Source of the DNA: Pelagihabitans sp965238025
GTDB lineage: Bacteria; Bacteroidota; Bacteroidia; Flavobacteriales; Flavobacteriaceae
Reading direction: 5' to 3'
Assembly: GCA_965238025.1 (NCBI GenBank)
Contig: OZ250162.1
Coordinates: forward strand, 3,100,001 to 3,164,000
Length of the DNA stretch: 64,000 nt
In this document: positions 35,618 through 42,872 of the stretch, piece by piece
Numbering within the stretch: position 1 is the stretch's first letter
How the letters are laid out: every line of letters begins with the position of its first letter
Translations under genes and position numbers: made by a program
The notes under the pieces: generated by a model
What the model was told of the DNA's origin: nothing
What the model saw: only the letters and a program-made list of their open reading frames with translations
The model's database searches: none

Positions 35618-35957
35618 ATGGACATTATTATTTGGCTCGTTCAAGATTTTTCTAAGCGGTTTAGGACGCAAATACAAATAGGGCGGTAATAGTTATTAAA
35701 GATCACTGAACAAAAGAGACAGGGCGATCCAGATGGTAATTGGGGGATTGCCAAATGAGGGTGTCCTGGTTCTTTTGTTGATGTTCAAGAAGTTATGCGA
35801 GTTTTATAATTGCCGAAAATATAGTTCAAAAGCTCAATAATAATATGGAATCCAAATCTTAGGGTTAGTAATTTGAAATTTAGCATTTTGAATTTGCAAC
35901 CAGGGGTACTTTATCCTAAATTTATTCGTTTACATTAGGAAGTAAACAATAATTCGG
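35618..35957. other. 340-base gap with a long imperfect stem-loop
   Basis: No convincing gene is present. Bases 35709-35717 (AACAAAAGA) pair perfectly with 35771-35779 (TCTTTTGTT). Further in, 35720-35723 pair with 35765-35768, and GGCGATCC (35723-35730) can pair with GGATTGCC (35745-35752). The last part (35860-35957) is AT-rich and probably holds the promoter of the serine hydrolase. Confidence 0.45.
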
Positions 35958-37199
35958 GTGCAGCGATATAAAATCTTGGCAGGAGCCGTGCTTTTGGTGT
36001 TCACATTTTTTGGTGCAACAGCTTCAAAAAAAAACACCTATAAATCGGTGGATACTACTTCTGTCCTCGCTCTAGAGAATTCTGCGGTTACACCGAGAAG
36101 GACAAAACAGTATACCTCGCGTCAGCAAAAATTAAAAATTGCATTAAGGAAATATTTCGATAAGGCTATTGCATCAGGGGATATCGTTGGTGCAGGAGTT
36201 GGTATTGTACATGGTGACTCCATTGTAATTTCCGAAGGATTTGGAAAAAGGGATATCAATGGCGCCGATGAAGTTGATGGCGAAACCATATTTCGACTTG
36301 GATCTCTATCGAAGGGATTTACCGGCATACTGGCAGCTGGTTTACAAGCGGAAGGCAAATTAGACTGGAATGACAAGATTGTTGATTATATTCCTGAATT
36401 TAGTTTTGGAAATCGAAGCAACACCCATAAAGTTACTTTGGCTCATATCTTGTCACATAGTTCAGGCACCCCATATCACAGTTTTACAAATCTTGTAGAA
36501 GAGGGTTTGCCTATGGCAACTATTGCAAAACGGTTCAATGAAGTGAAGCCAATAAGTGAGCCCGGCCAAATGTACAGTTATCAGAATGCCATGTTTTCCC
36601 TTTCCCAAGAGGTAATGTTAAAAGCAACAGGTAATGAAATACAAACCTCATTAAAGAACAGGTTTTTTGATCCCTTGGGCATGTCTTCTACCTCTACTGA
36701 CCATAATGCGCTGCTTCAAGAAGAAAATATTGCGATGCCCCATGCGAAAAGAAGAAAAGGGTGGAGGAGTTTACCGTTAAGAAATAGATACTACAATGCC
36801 ATAGGCGCTGGGGGAATTAATGCAAGTTCCCTTGATATGGCCAAGTGGATGCGCTTTTTGCTGGGGCATAACCCAGAGGTATTGCCGTCTGCTACCATCG
36901 AAAAAGCGGTAAACCCTTTTATAGCTATTGGTTATAATAACAAATACTACCAACGTTGGCCAGGGCATAAACAATCATACTATGGCTTTGGCTGGCGGGT
37001 CCATACATACCAGGAAGGGAGCAATGCCAAGGAAAATACGATATGGCATCATGGCGGGAGTGTTAACAATTATAGAAATGAGATTGCACTGTTTCCAGAA
37101 GCTGATATTGGTATTTGTGTACTTCTAAATGGGAATTCGAAATTGGCCCGAACGGTAATCCCGGATTTATATAAGATTGTTAAGGATAACTACCAATAA
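35958..37199 (+). CDS. Serine hydrolase, class C beta-lactamase/PBP-like
   Basis: The 413-residue protein has an N-terminal signal-like helix and a beta-lactamase-type domain. The active site motifs are visible: SLSK with Ser116 and Lys119, YQN with Tyr208 and Asn210, and HGG with His365 in place of the KTG motif. It is probably periplasmic and could be a D-aminopeptidase, esterase or peptidoglycan-active enzyme; true beta-lactamase activity is not implied. The start is GTG at 35958, giving a normal signal region. Confidence 0.88.
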   Translation: MQRYKILAGAVLLVFTFFGATASKKNTYKSVDTTSVLALENSAVTPRRTKQYTSRQQKLKIALRKYFDKAIASGDIVGAGVGIVHGDSIVISEGFGKRDINGADEVDGETIFRLGSLSKGFTGILAAGLQAEGKLDWNDKIVDYIPEFSFGNRSNTHKVTLAHILSHSSGTPYHSFTNLVEEGLPMATIAKRFNEVKPISEPGQMYSYQNAMFSLSQEVMLKATGNEIQTSLKNRFFDPLGMSSTSTDHNALLQEENIAMPHAKRRKGWRSLPLRNRYYNAIGAGGINASSLDMAKWMRFLLGHNPEVLPSATIEKAVNPFIAIGYNNKYYQRWPGHKQSYYGFGWRVHTYQEGSNAKENTIWHHGGSVNNYRNEIALFPEADIGICVLLNGNSKLARTVIPDLYKIVKDNYQ

Positions 37200-37231
37200 T
37201 CACTTTTACCACTTCATTTTAATAGATTTGT

Positions 37232-37250
37232 TCACTAGGTAAACTAGTGA
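37232..37250. promoter_or_regulatory. Inverted-repeat operator candidate upstream of the GH4 operon
   Basis: TCACTAG (37232-37238) and CTAGTGA (37244-37250) are perfect inverted arms with a five-base spacer. The site ends 10 bases before a candidate -33 box and 69 bases before the GH4 start codon, a suitable place for a regulator. Confidence 0.45.
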
Positions 37251-37260
37251 GGTCAGGTGA

Positions 37261-37292
37261 CTTGTTTCCACTCTAAAAACCGTTTATATTTA
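37261..37292 (+). promoter_or_regulatory. Candidate promoter of the GH4-symporter-deaminase operon
   Basis: CTTG (37261-37264) and TATATTTA (37285-37292) are 20 bases apart, matching the Bacteroidota -33/-7 arrangement with one mismatch per box. The expected start of transcription is near 37299, about 20 bases before the GH4 ATG. Confidence 0.5.
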
Positions 37293-37319
37293 GAGAATTG
37301 CTGGATAAAAGAAAACCAT

Positions 37320-38693
37320 ATGATTAAAATAGCCTACATCGGTGCTGGTAGTTTACAATTTGGACCAGTTATCGTGCAAGACATTTTGATGAGCACAACA
37401 TTATGTCAAAATGGTTTGGAGCTCTATTTAATGGATATCGAAAAAAACCATTTAGACCATGTAGTCAAGCATGGTAACTATGTCAACGAAAAGCTAGGCC
37501 GTAAGGCTAAAATCATCGCCACCACAAATAGGGATGAAGCCATCAAAGACGCAAATTTTGTCATTTGCGCCCTTGAAAAAGACCGCAATGTATATTGGTC
37601 ACAAGATTTTCATATCCCTAGAAAATACGGCTTCAGACAAGTATACGGTGAAAATGGGGGCGTAGGTTCGCTTTTTCATGCACTACGGAATATCAGGGTT
37701 ATTATGGATTTAGCTAGAACTATGGAAAGGTTATGTCCTGACGCCATGCTTTTGAATTTCTCAAATCCAGAGCATAAAATATGTGAAGCAGTAACCAGAT
37801 TAACTTCAATAAAGACGGTGGGATTATGTCATGGCGTTTTTATGGGCAGGGAACAATTGTCAGAGTTATTAAATGTTCCCCTAAGCGATTTACAAACCAA
37901 GGCCTGCGGCATCAATCACTTTACCTGGTTTCAAGAGATCAAACAAAAATCTACGGGTGAAGACCTATACCCGAAATTACGCACGATTGAACAAAAAGGC
38001 GATTGGTTGGCCAAATGGCATGAGTTGGCTTTGGGTAGAATTCTTTTCCGACGCTTTGGGCAGTGGCCTTCACCCGCTTCCAATCATTATGGGGAATATC
38101 TCCGTTGGGCAGAGGAATTCGTGATTCCTCAAGTACAATTTTTCTATGACCCCTATGAAGGCCATCCATGGGAAAACAATCAAATTCCTGAAGGGGTATA
38201 TACCGTTGATCGGGTTGATTATGAGAGGGAATGGAACAAAGATTGGAGCAAGAAACTTTTGCCGGTAGGAAGCACAGAAGAAATACAATTGGAAAATGAA
38301 GACGGAAGTTTTAAGAGTTCTGGCGAAATAGCGACGCAAATTATGGAATCTGTCATCAACGATGAAAACATGTGGCTTGAAGCTGTCAATGTTCCTAACC
38401 AAGGGGCTATTCCGAATTTACCAGATAATTTGGTTGTAGAACTTCCGGCCTATTGTAATGCAAGAGGTATCCAACCAGTTACCATGGAACCGATTCCTGA
38501 AGGCATTGCCGCGACAATTCGATTACATGCCAGTATTCACCAACTTTTAGTAGAAGCTTACAATGAGCAATCTAAAGACAAGTTATTGCAAGCGATCTTA
38601 ATTGAACCTACTGTAAACTCCTATCGAAATGCTATCGACATGTGCAATGAAATGCTGAACTTACAAAAAGAGGTACTACCTCCACTTTATTAA
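37320..38693 (+). CDS. Glycoside hydrolase family 4 (NAD- and metal-dependent glycosidase)
   Basis: From the ATG at 37320 the enzyme has 457 residues. The N-terminal Rossmann motif is IAYIGAGSLQFGP (residues 4-16); the metal ligands expected in family 4 are Cys170 (GLCHG) and His200 (GINHF). NFSNPEH at 146-152 is also typical. GH4 enzymes act by an oxidation-elimination route with NAD+ and Mn2+ and cleave alpha- or beta-glycosides, sometimes phosphorylated. The frame extends 21 codons upstream to 37257, but that part overlaps the promoter and lacks family similarity. It heads a three-gene operon. Confidence 0.88.
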   Translation: MIKIAYIGAGSLQFGPVIVQDILMSTTLCQNGLELYLMDIEKNHLDHVVKHGNYVNEKLGRKAKIIATTNRDEAIKDANFVICALEKDRNVYWSQDFHIPRKYGFRQVYGENGGVGSLFHALRNIRVIMDLARTMERLCPDAMLLNFSNPEHKICEAVTRLTSIKTVGLCHGVFMGREQLSELLNVPLSDLQTKACGINHFTWFQEIKQKSTGEDLYPKLRTIEQKGDWLAKWHELALGRILFRRFGQWPSPASNHYGEYLRWAEEFVIPQVQFFYDPYEGHPWENNQIPEGVYTVDRVDYEREWNKDWSKKLLPVGSTEEIQLENEDGSFKSSGEIATQIMESVINDENMWLEAVNVPNQGAIPNLPDNLVVELPAYCNARGIQPVTMEPIPEGIAATIRLHASIHQLLVEAYNEQSKDKLLQAILIEPTVNSYRNAIDMCNEMLNLQKEVLPPLY

Positions 38694-40526
38694 ATGAACG
38701 CAAACGATCAACTTCAAAACCAACATGTCTATGGACTTGAATTCCTAGATTGGGCGGTTATTGTTGGATATATGCTATTGTCAATAGGGATTGCGTTTTT
38801 TGTTGCAAAGCATAAATCAAAAAACATTACGGATTTTTTTGTTGCCGGGCGCAACTTGCCTTGGTGGCTCTTGGGCACTTCAATTGCCGCAACATGGTTT
38901 GCCACCGATGCCCCTTTGGCGGTGACCGCATTGGTCCGCAGTAAGGGTATTTATGCGAATTGGCTCTGGTGGTATTTAGGCACAGGTATCATGATGATGG
39001 TCTTTTTTTATGCCAAATACTGGCGTCGGGCAGAAATACTAACAGATGCCGAAATGATCGAACTTCGGTATAGTGGTAAATCAGCTTCGGTCCTACGAGG
39101 TTTTACGGCTGCCTTCTTCGGAGTTTTCAAAAACTGTATTACCATGGGGTGGGTAATTCTGGCCATGCTCAAATTCTCGAATATCATGTTAGGGTGGAGC
39201 GCCGAATTTGCCCTTGGTATAACCTTGACCTTTGCACTGATCCATACGCTGACTTCTGGTATTAAAGGGGTAGTAATTTTGGATATGCTGCATTTTTCAA
39301 CGGGAACCATTAGTACTATCGTACTCGCTATTTTAATCTTGATTCAAGTAGGTGGACCTTCGGAATTGGCTATTCAAATTGCGGCACGTACTGATGCTCC
39401 TCCGGGCGTGTTGGATATGTTTCCCGACCTATCACATATTGGGGCCATCGAAATGATAGCCTTTGTTTGCCTTATAGGCGTATTATGGCTTGGGCAGGCG
39501 CAGGGCGATGGTTATATTGTACAACGCCTGTTCTCCGCAAAAACAGAAAAACATGCCATCAAGGCTTCCCTTTGGTTTGCAGTAGCCGGGGTAGTCATTC
39601 TGACATGGCCTTGGATTGTGGTGGGTCTGGGCTCCATTATTATCTTGCCCATTTCTGAAGCATCTACTGCTCTGATGCAAGATCCTGAATTGGCATATCC
39701 GATGATGATCAATGCAGTCCTGCCCGAGGGATTAAAAGGGCTTTTGGTTGCAGCCTTCATGGCAGCTTTTATGAGTACCGTTGATACGCATTTATGTTGG
39801 GGCGGTTCGTATATGGTCAATGATATTTACAAACGTTTTGTCAATACCAAAGGCAGTGATAGCCACTATTTATTTGTTTCCCGAGTGAGTATTGTGCTAT
39901 TATTACTACTATCGGCTGTTGCTGCATGGCAAATGGATAGTATTGCAGGGGCCTGGGTTTACATTATCGAAATTATTTCCGGTATCGCAATTATATTGAT
40001 GCTACGTTGGTTTTGGTGGCGTATCAATGCATGGTCAGAAATTACGAGTATGATTTCGGCCCTGGTCTTGGCCAATGGATTTTTATGGGCCAAATGGATG
40101 CATGATTTTGGATGGGTAAATGATACCTTATTTGAACAAGTAAATGGTTGGTACCAAGACGATGTTGCGCTCATTCGTGCAACGGTAATTCTAGTGTTAT
40201 GTACCGCGATAAGTTTCGTTGTGACGTTTGCCACCAAGCCTGTAGATAATGACAAATTGCTTGTGTTCTACAAAAAGGTACGCCCTAAAGGATGGTGGGG
40301 CCCCATAGCGGCCCAAGTACCGCATCTTGTTGATACTAGTAGTTCACGAGGTTCTTGGCTAGGGTTTGTTTTTGGAGTCATCTTTTTGAACAGTACTTTA
40401 TTCAGTGTGGGACATTTGGTGTTAGGTAGTTATACCACTGCTTTGGTACTAATCACGATTGGTGGAATAACAGGTTGGTTGACATTAAAACAGGTAGAAA
40501 CGGTAAAAACACAAGAAACCCCATGA
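38694..40526 (+). CDS. Sodium:solute symporter (SSS family)
   Basis: The 610-residue protein has about 14 transmembrane helices and SSS family features near the start (KNITDFFVAGRNLPWWLLGTSIAATWFATDAP) and in the middle (QAQGDGYIVQRLFSAKTEKHA). It would import a sugar with sodium. Its ATG follows the GH4 stop with no gap, and its own stop overlaps the deaminase start (ATGA), so the three genes are coupled. The substrate is most likely the glycoside or amino sugar handled by the neighbours. Confidence 0.93.
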   Translation: MNANDQLQNQHVYGLEFLDWAVIVGYMLLSIGIAFFVAKHKSKNITDFFVAGRNLPWWLLGTSIAATWFATDAPLAVTALVRSKGIYANWLWWYLGTGIMMMVFFYAKYWRRAEILTDAEMIELRYSGKSASVLRGFTAAFFGVFKNCITMGWVILAMLKFSNIMLGWSAEFALGITLTFALIHTLTSGIKGVVILDMLHFSTGTISTIVLAILILIQVGGPSELAIQIAARTDAPPGVLDMFPDLSHIGAIEMIAFVCLIGVLWLGQAQGDGYIVQRLFSAKTEKHAIKASLWFAVAGVVILTWPWIVVGLGSIIILPISEASTALMQDPELAYPMMINAVLPEGLKGLLVAAFMAAFMSTVDTHLCWGGSYMVNDIYKRFVNTKGSDSHYLFVSRVSIVLLLLLSAVAAWQMDSIAGAWVYIIEIISGIAIILMLRWFWWRINAWSEITSMISALVLANGFLWAKWMHDFGWVNDTLFEQVNGWYQDDVALIRATVILVLCTAISFVVTFATKPVDNDKLLVFYKKVRPKGWWGPIAAQVPHLVDTSSSRGSWLGFVFGVIFLNSTLFSVGHLVLGSYTTALVLITIGGITGWLTLKQVETVKTQETP

Positions 40527-41221
40527 ACATCGAATATTTTTCAAATACCAAAGCAATGAGCCAACAGGCTGCGACGTATGTACTTGAAGAAGTCCGCCTG
40601 AACCCTGAATTATTGCTATGTACGGCGACCGGAAACTCCCCAGAAAACCTCTACCGAATTTTAGCTGAGAAAAGTCAAGATCATAGAGGCCTGTTCGAAA
40701 AAACCCGTATTATTCCTTTGGATGAATGGATAGGTTTACCAACTGCTGAGGGATCTTGCCACTCCTATATTTCTGAACATGTACTAAAGCCGTTAAGAAT
40801 ATCAAAAGAGCGGTATTTTGGTTTTAATGTAAATACAACACCTCTTGAAAAAGAATGTACTCGTATTCAGCAATTGCTCAGGAAAAATGGTCCTATTGAT
40901 GTGTGTATCCTAGGCTTGGGAAAAAATGGTCATTTGGGTTTTAACGAACCGGCGCACATACTGCAACCGTATTGCCATATCGCGAACTTAACACCACAAT
41001 CGCAGGAACACAATATGATTATGGGCATCCCGACAAAACCGGTCAAAGGGTTGACTTTAGGAATGCAAGATATTTTGGCCTCTAAAAAGATATTTCTATT
41101 GATTTCTGGTAACGGCAAAAGGGCTGCTGTAAAGCAACTGCTTTCCGGGGTAGCAACAAATGACTGTCCAGCGACATGGCTTTGGAAACATTCTAACGTA
41201 TATTGCCTCATTGTGAATTGA
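40523..41221 (+). CDS. NagB/AgaI-like amino-sugar-phosphate deaminase
   Basis: From the ATG at 40523 the protein has 232 residues. It shows the glucosamine-6-phosphate deaminase fold: CTATGNSPENLY for phosphate binding, PLDEW with the catalytic Asp67, and GLGKNGHLGFNEP with His137 and Glu142. The Asp before the His in NagB (position 135 here) is Asn. GLGKNGHLG is closer to my recollection of galactosamine-6-phosphate deaminases (AgaI type) than of NagB. It would convert an amino-sugar 6-phosphate to a keto-sugar phosphate and ammonia. No NagA or sugar kinase gene lies nearby. Confidence 0.8.
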   Translation: MNIEYFSNTKAMSQQAATYVLEEVRLNPELLLCTATGNSPENLYRILAEKSQDHRGLFEKTRIIPLDEWIGLPTAEGSCHSYISEHVLKPLRISKERYFGFNVNTTPLEKECTRIQQLLRKNGPIDVCILGLGKNGHLGFNEPAHILQPYCHIANLTPQSQEHNMIMGIPTKPVKGLTLGMQDILASKKIFLLISGNGKRAAVKQLLSGVATNDCPATWLWKHSNVYCLIVN

Positions 41222-41371
41222 GGTCATATTCCACTTTTTTACTTCAAAAAACAGTAATTGGGTTTATGAAAACGCCGCGTAAACACTTATTAAACGATGA
41301 TACTTTTTTTAAGACCAATAAAAGAGAACCTGTTACGTAACGAGAAGACCTCAATCGTTAAAGTGACATCT

Positions 41372-41851
41372 TTATTTTTTACTGCCAATAATCCATAGGA
41401 CACCACCGGTGCCACCAAGCCCAATACCCGCTGCAAGCGCAACAATACCAAAACCACCACGGGCATCGCCCTCGCAATCACCATTTACACAATTGTAGTA
41501 CAGTTCATCGGCTCCCGCAACCATAATACCGCCCAGAATAGCTAGGGGTACGCCAATATAGGTGAGTATACGCCCGGTCTTTTCCATACCGTTTCTACTT
41601 TTTTTAAAGCCTAAAGTTGTATTCAAATTGTTTGCAAGAATTGCTGAATTGGCATATTCGACGGTCATGAAATTCACTGCTGTTTCACTTGATGGTAACT
41701 CAGTGTAAGAAGCCATGGATGTTTCAAAATCGCTGAAGATGAATGTCTGCGATAGGTTGGACAAATCCAGACCAGAATCTAAATTATTCTGGGCATTTGC
41801 GTTATAAGCAATTAAAAGAATAAAAAGGGGTGCTAATTTTTTAAGGAACAT
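41372..41851 (-). CDS. Hypothetical exported protein with two membrane or glycine-rich helices
   Basis: The 159-residue product has a signal peptide ending near YNANAQ and a polar domain of about 70 residues. Two Gly-rich hydrophobic segments follow (ILTYIGVPLAILGGIMVAGA and GFGIVALAAGIGLGGTGGVLWIIG) with a short Cys-containing loop (YYNCVNGDCEG) between them. I do not recognise the family. It may be an outer-membrane or inner-membrane hairpin protein. It is transcribed alone, facing the sugar operon. Confidence 0.65.
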   Translation of the reverse strand: MFLKKLAPLFILLIAYNANAQNNLDSGLDLSNLSQTFIFSDFETSMASYTELPSSETAVNFMTVEYANSAILANNLNTTLGFKKSRNGMEKTGRILTYIGVPLAILGGIMVAGADELYYNCVNGDCEGDARGGFGIVALAAGIGLGGTGGVLWIIGSKK

Positions 41852-42061
41852 ATGTCTAGTTTTGGTTGGTTCTTATGTAACGCCTCTTTTACAGAAAAAG
41901 TTGCTTAAGCAACGTATAAAAAATCAATTTACATATTTTCTGCTAGCACATAGGAATGAACGGTCACATTTTAGATAATAGTACGCTTAAGAACGGTGAA
42001 GGTGAAAATTGTTTGAATTTTTTATATCTTTCCTACCACACTAATCCTTTAAAATTATATC

Positions 42062-42577
42062 ATGGGAAAATTGGAAAATTATACAGAATCGGAATGGGAA
42101 GTTGTATCATCCGTACCACAACTGGTTGGGGTTGCGATGGCCGGCGCTGGTAGTAGTGGGCTCATTGGTTCGACCAAGGAAATGTTCGCTAGCGCGCGAA
42201 GCATCATGTCCGCAAGAAAGGAATATGAAGGGAACACTTTAATACAATCTATATTACCGGACACTTCAGATCCAAAAGCTGCAATGGCCGATGCCAAAGC
42301 ACAACGGGAAATAGTTATGGGCAGATTAAAATCGAGTGGGGTAAAATCTTCGGAAGAGCTACAAAATTTTATTTTGCAGGATTGTGAAAAGGCCGTCCAA
42401 ATTTTGGAGCAGAAAGAATCGGCCGAAGTAGTAAGCGGCTATAAGCAGTTGGTACTCCAGGTTGCAGAAAAGGTTGCTAATGCAGCTAAAGAAGGAGATT
42501 TTTTAGGTTTTGGAGGAGAACGTTTCAGTGAAAAAGAGCAGAAACTTTTTGCCGATCTTAAGGCAAAAATTGGGTAA
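42062..42577 (+). CDS. Conserved-looking hypothetical cytosolic protein
   Basis: The 171-residue protein is mostly alpha-helical. Residues 20-45 (VGVAMAGAGSSGLIGSTKEM) are a Gly/Ala-rich helix hairpin that is only moderately hydrophobic. The remainder is charged, with Lys/Glu-rich helices ending in a short Gly-rich turn (LGFGGERFSEKEQKLF). There is no signal peptide. I do not recognise a domain. A strong terminator follows at 42606, so it is a single-gene unit. Confidence 0.7.
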   Translation: MGKLENYTESEWEVVSSVPQLVGVAMAGAGSSGLIGSTKEMFASARSIMSARKEYEGNTLIQSILPDTSDPKAAMADAKAQREIVMGRLKSSGVKSSEELQNFILQDCEKAVQILEQKESAEVVSGYKQLVLQVAEKVANAAKEGDFLGFGGERFSEKEQKLFADLKAKIG

Positions 42578-42605
42578 CCATACATTGGTTTCAACTTAGT
42601 ATAGC

Positions 42606-42635
42606 GCCTTTGGATTTTTATCCAAAGGCTTTTTT
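42606..42635 (+). terminator. Intrinsic terminator after the 171-residue hypothetical gene
   Basis: GCCTTTGGAT (42606-42615) and ATCCAAAGGC (42620-42629) form a perfect ten-bp stem around a TTTT loop and are followed by six T residues. Confidence 0.93.
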
Positions 42636-42831
42636 ATGTCATTGAATTGGAGTGTATAAATGATGAGGCATCCAGTTTTAATTGGCTTAAGATGGCCCAT
42701 ATTTACCAATTATGTTGGCAACTATAAAAGATAAACGTTGTAGTTCTTGAGGCGTTAAATTCATTTTGAAAGAGTAAATCAGGTAGCTTGTCTAAAATTA
42801 TATGTCAGTGAATTATTTTTTTGGTTCTTAG

Positions 42832-42845
42832 CGAAAACGTTTTCG
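42832..42845. promoter_or_regulatory. Perfect LacI-type operator before PEP synthase
   Basis: CGAAAACGTTTTCG is a perfect 14-bp palindrome centred on CG, the form bound by LacI/GalR-family regulators. It ends 27 bases before the ppsA ATG, so a bound protein could block transcription or early elongation. Confidence 0.7.
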
Positions 42846-42872
42846 TAACACCATTAAAACCATTGACTAGAT

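Noticed and set aside
41332..41341. Palindrome GTTACGTAAC near the end of the hypothetical membrane protein gene
   Set aside because: It is only ten bases, lies downstream of the gene's stop and has no partner site; chance occurrence is likely.
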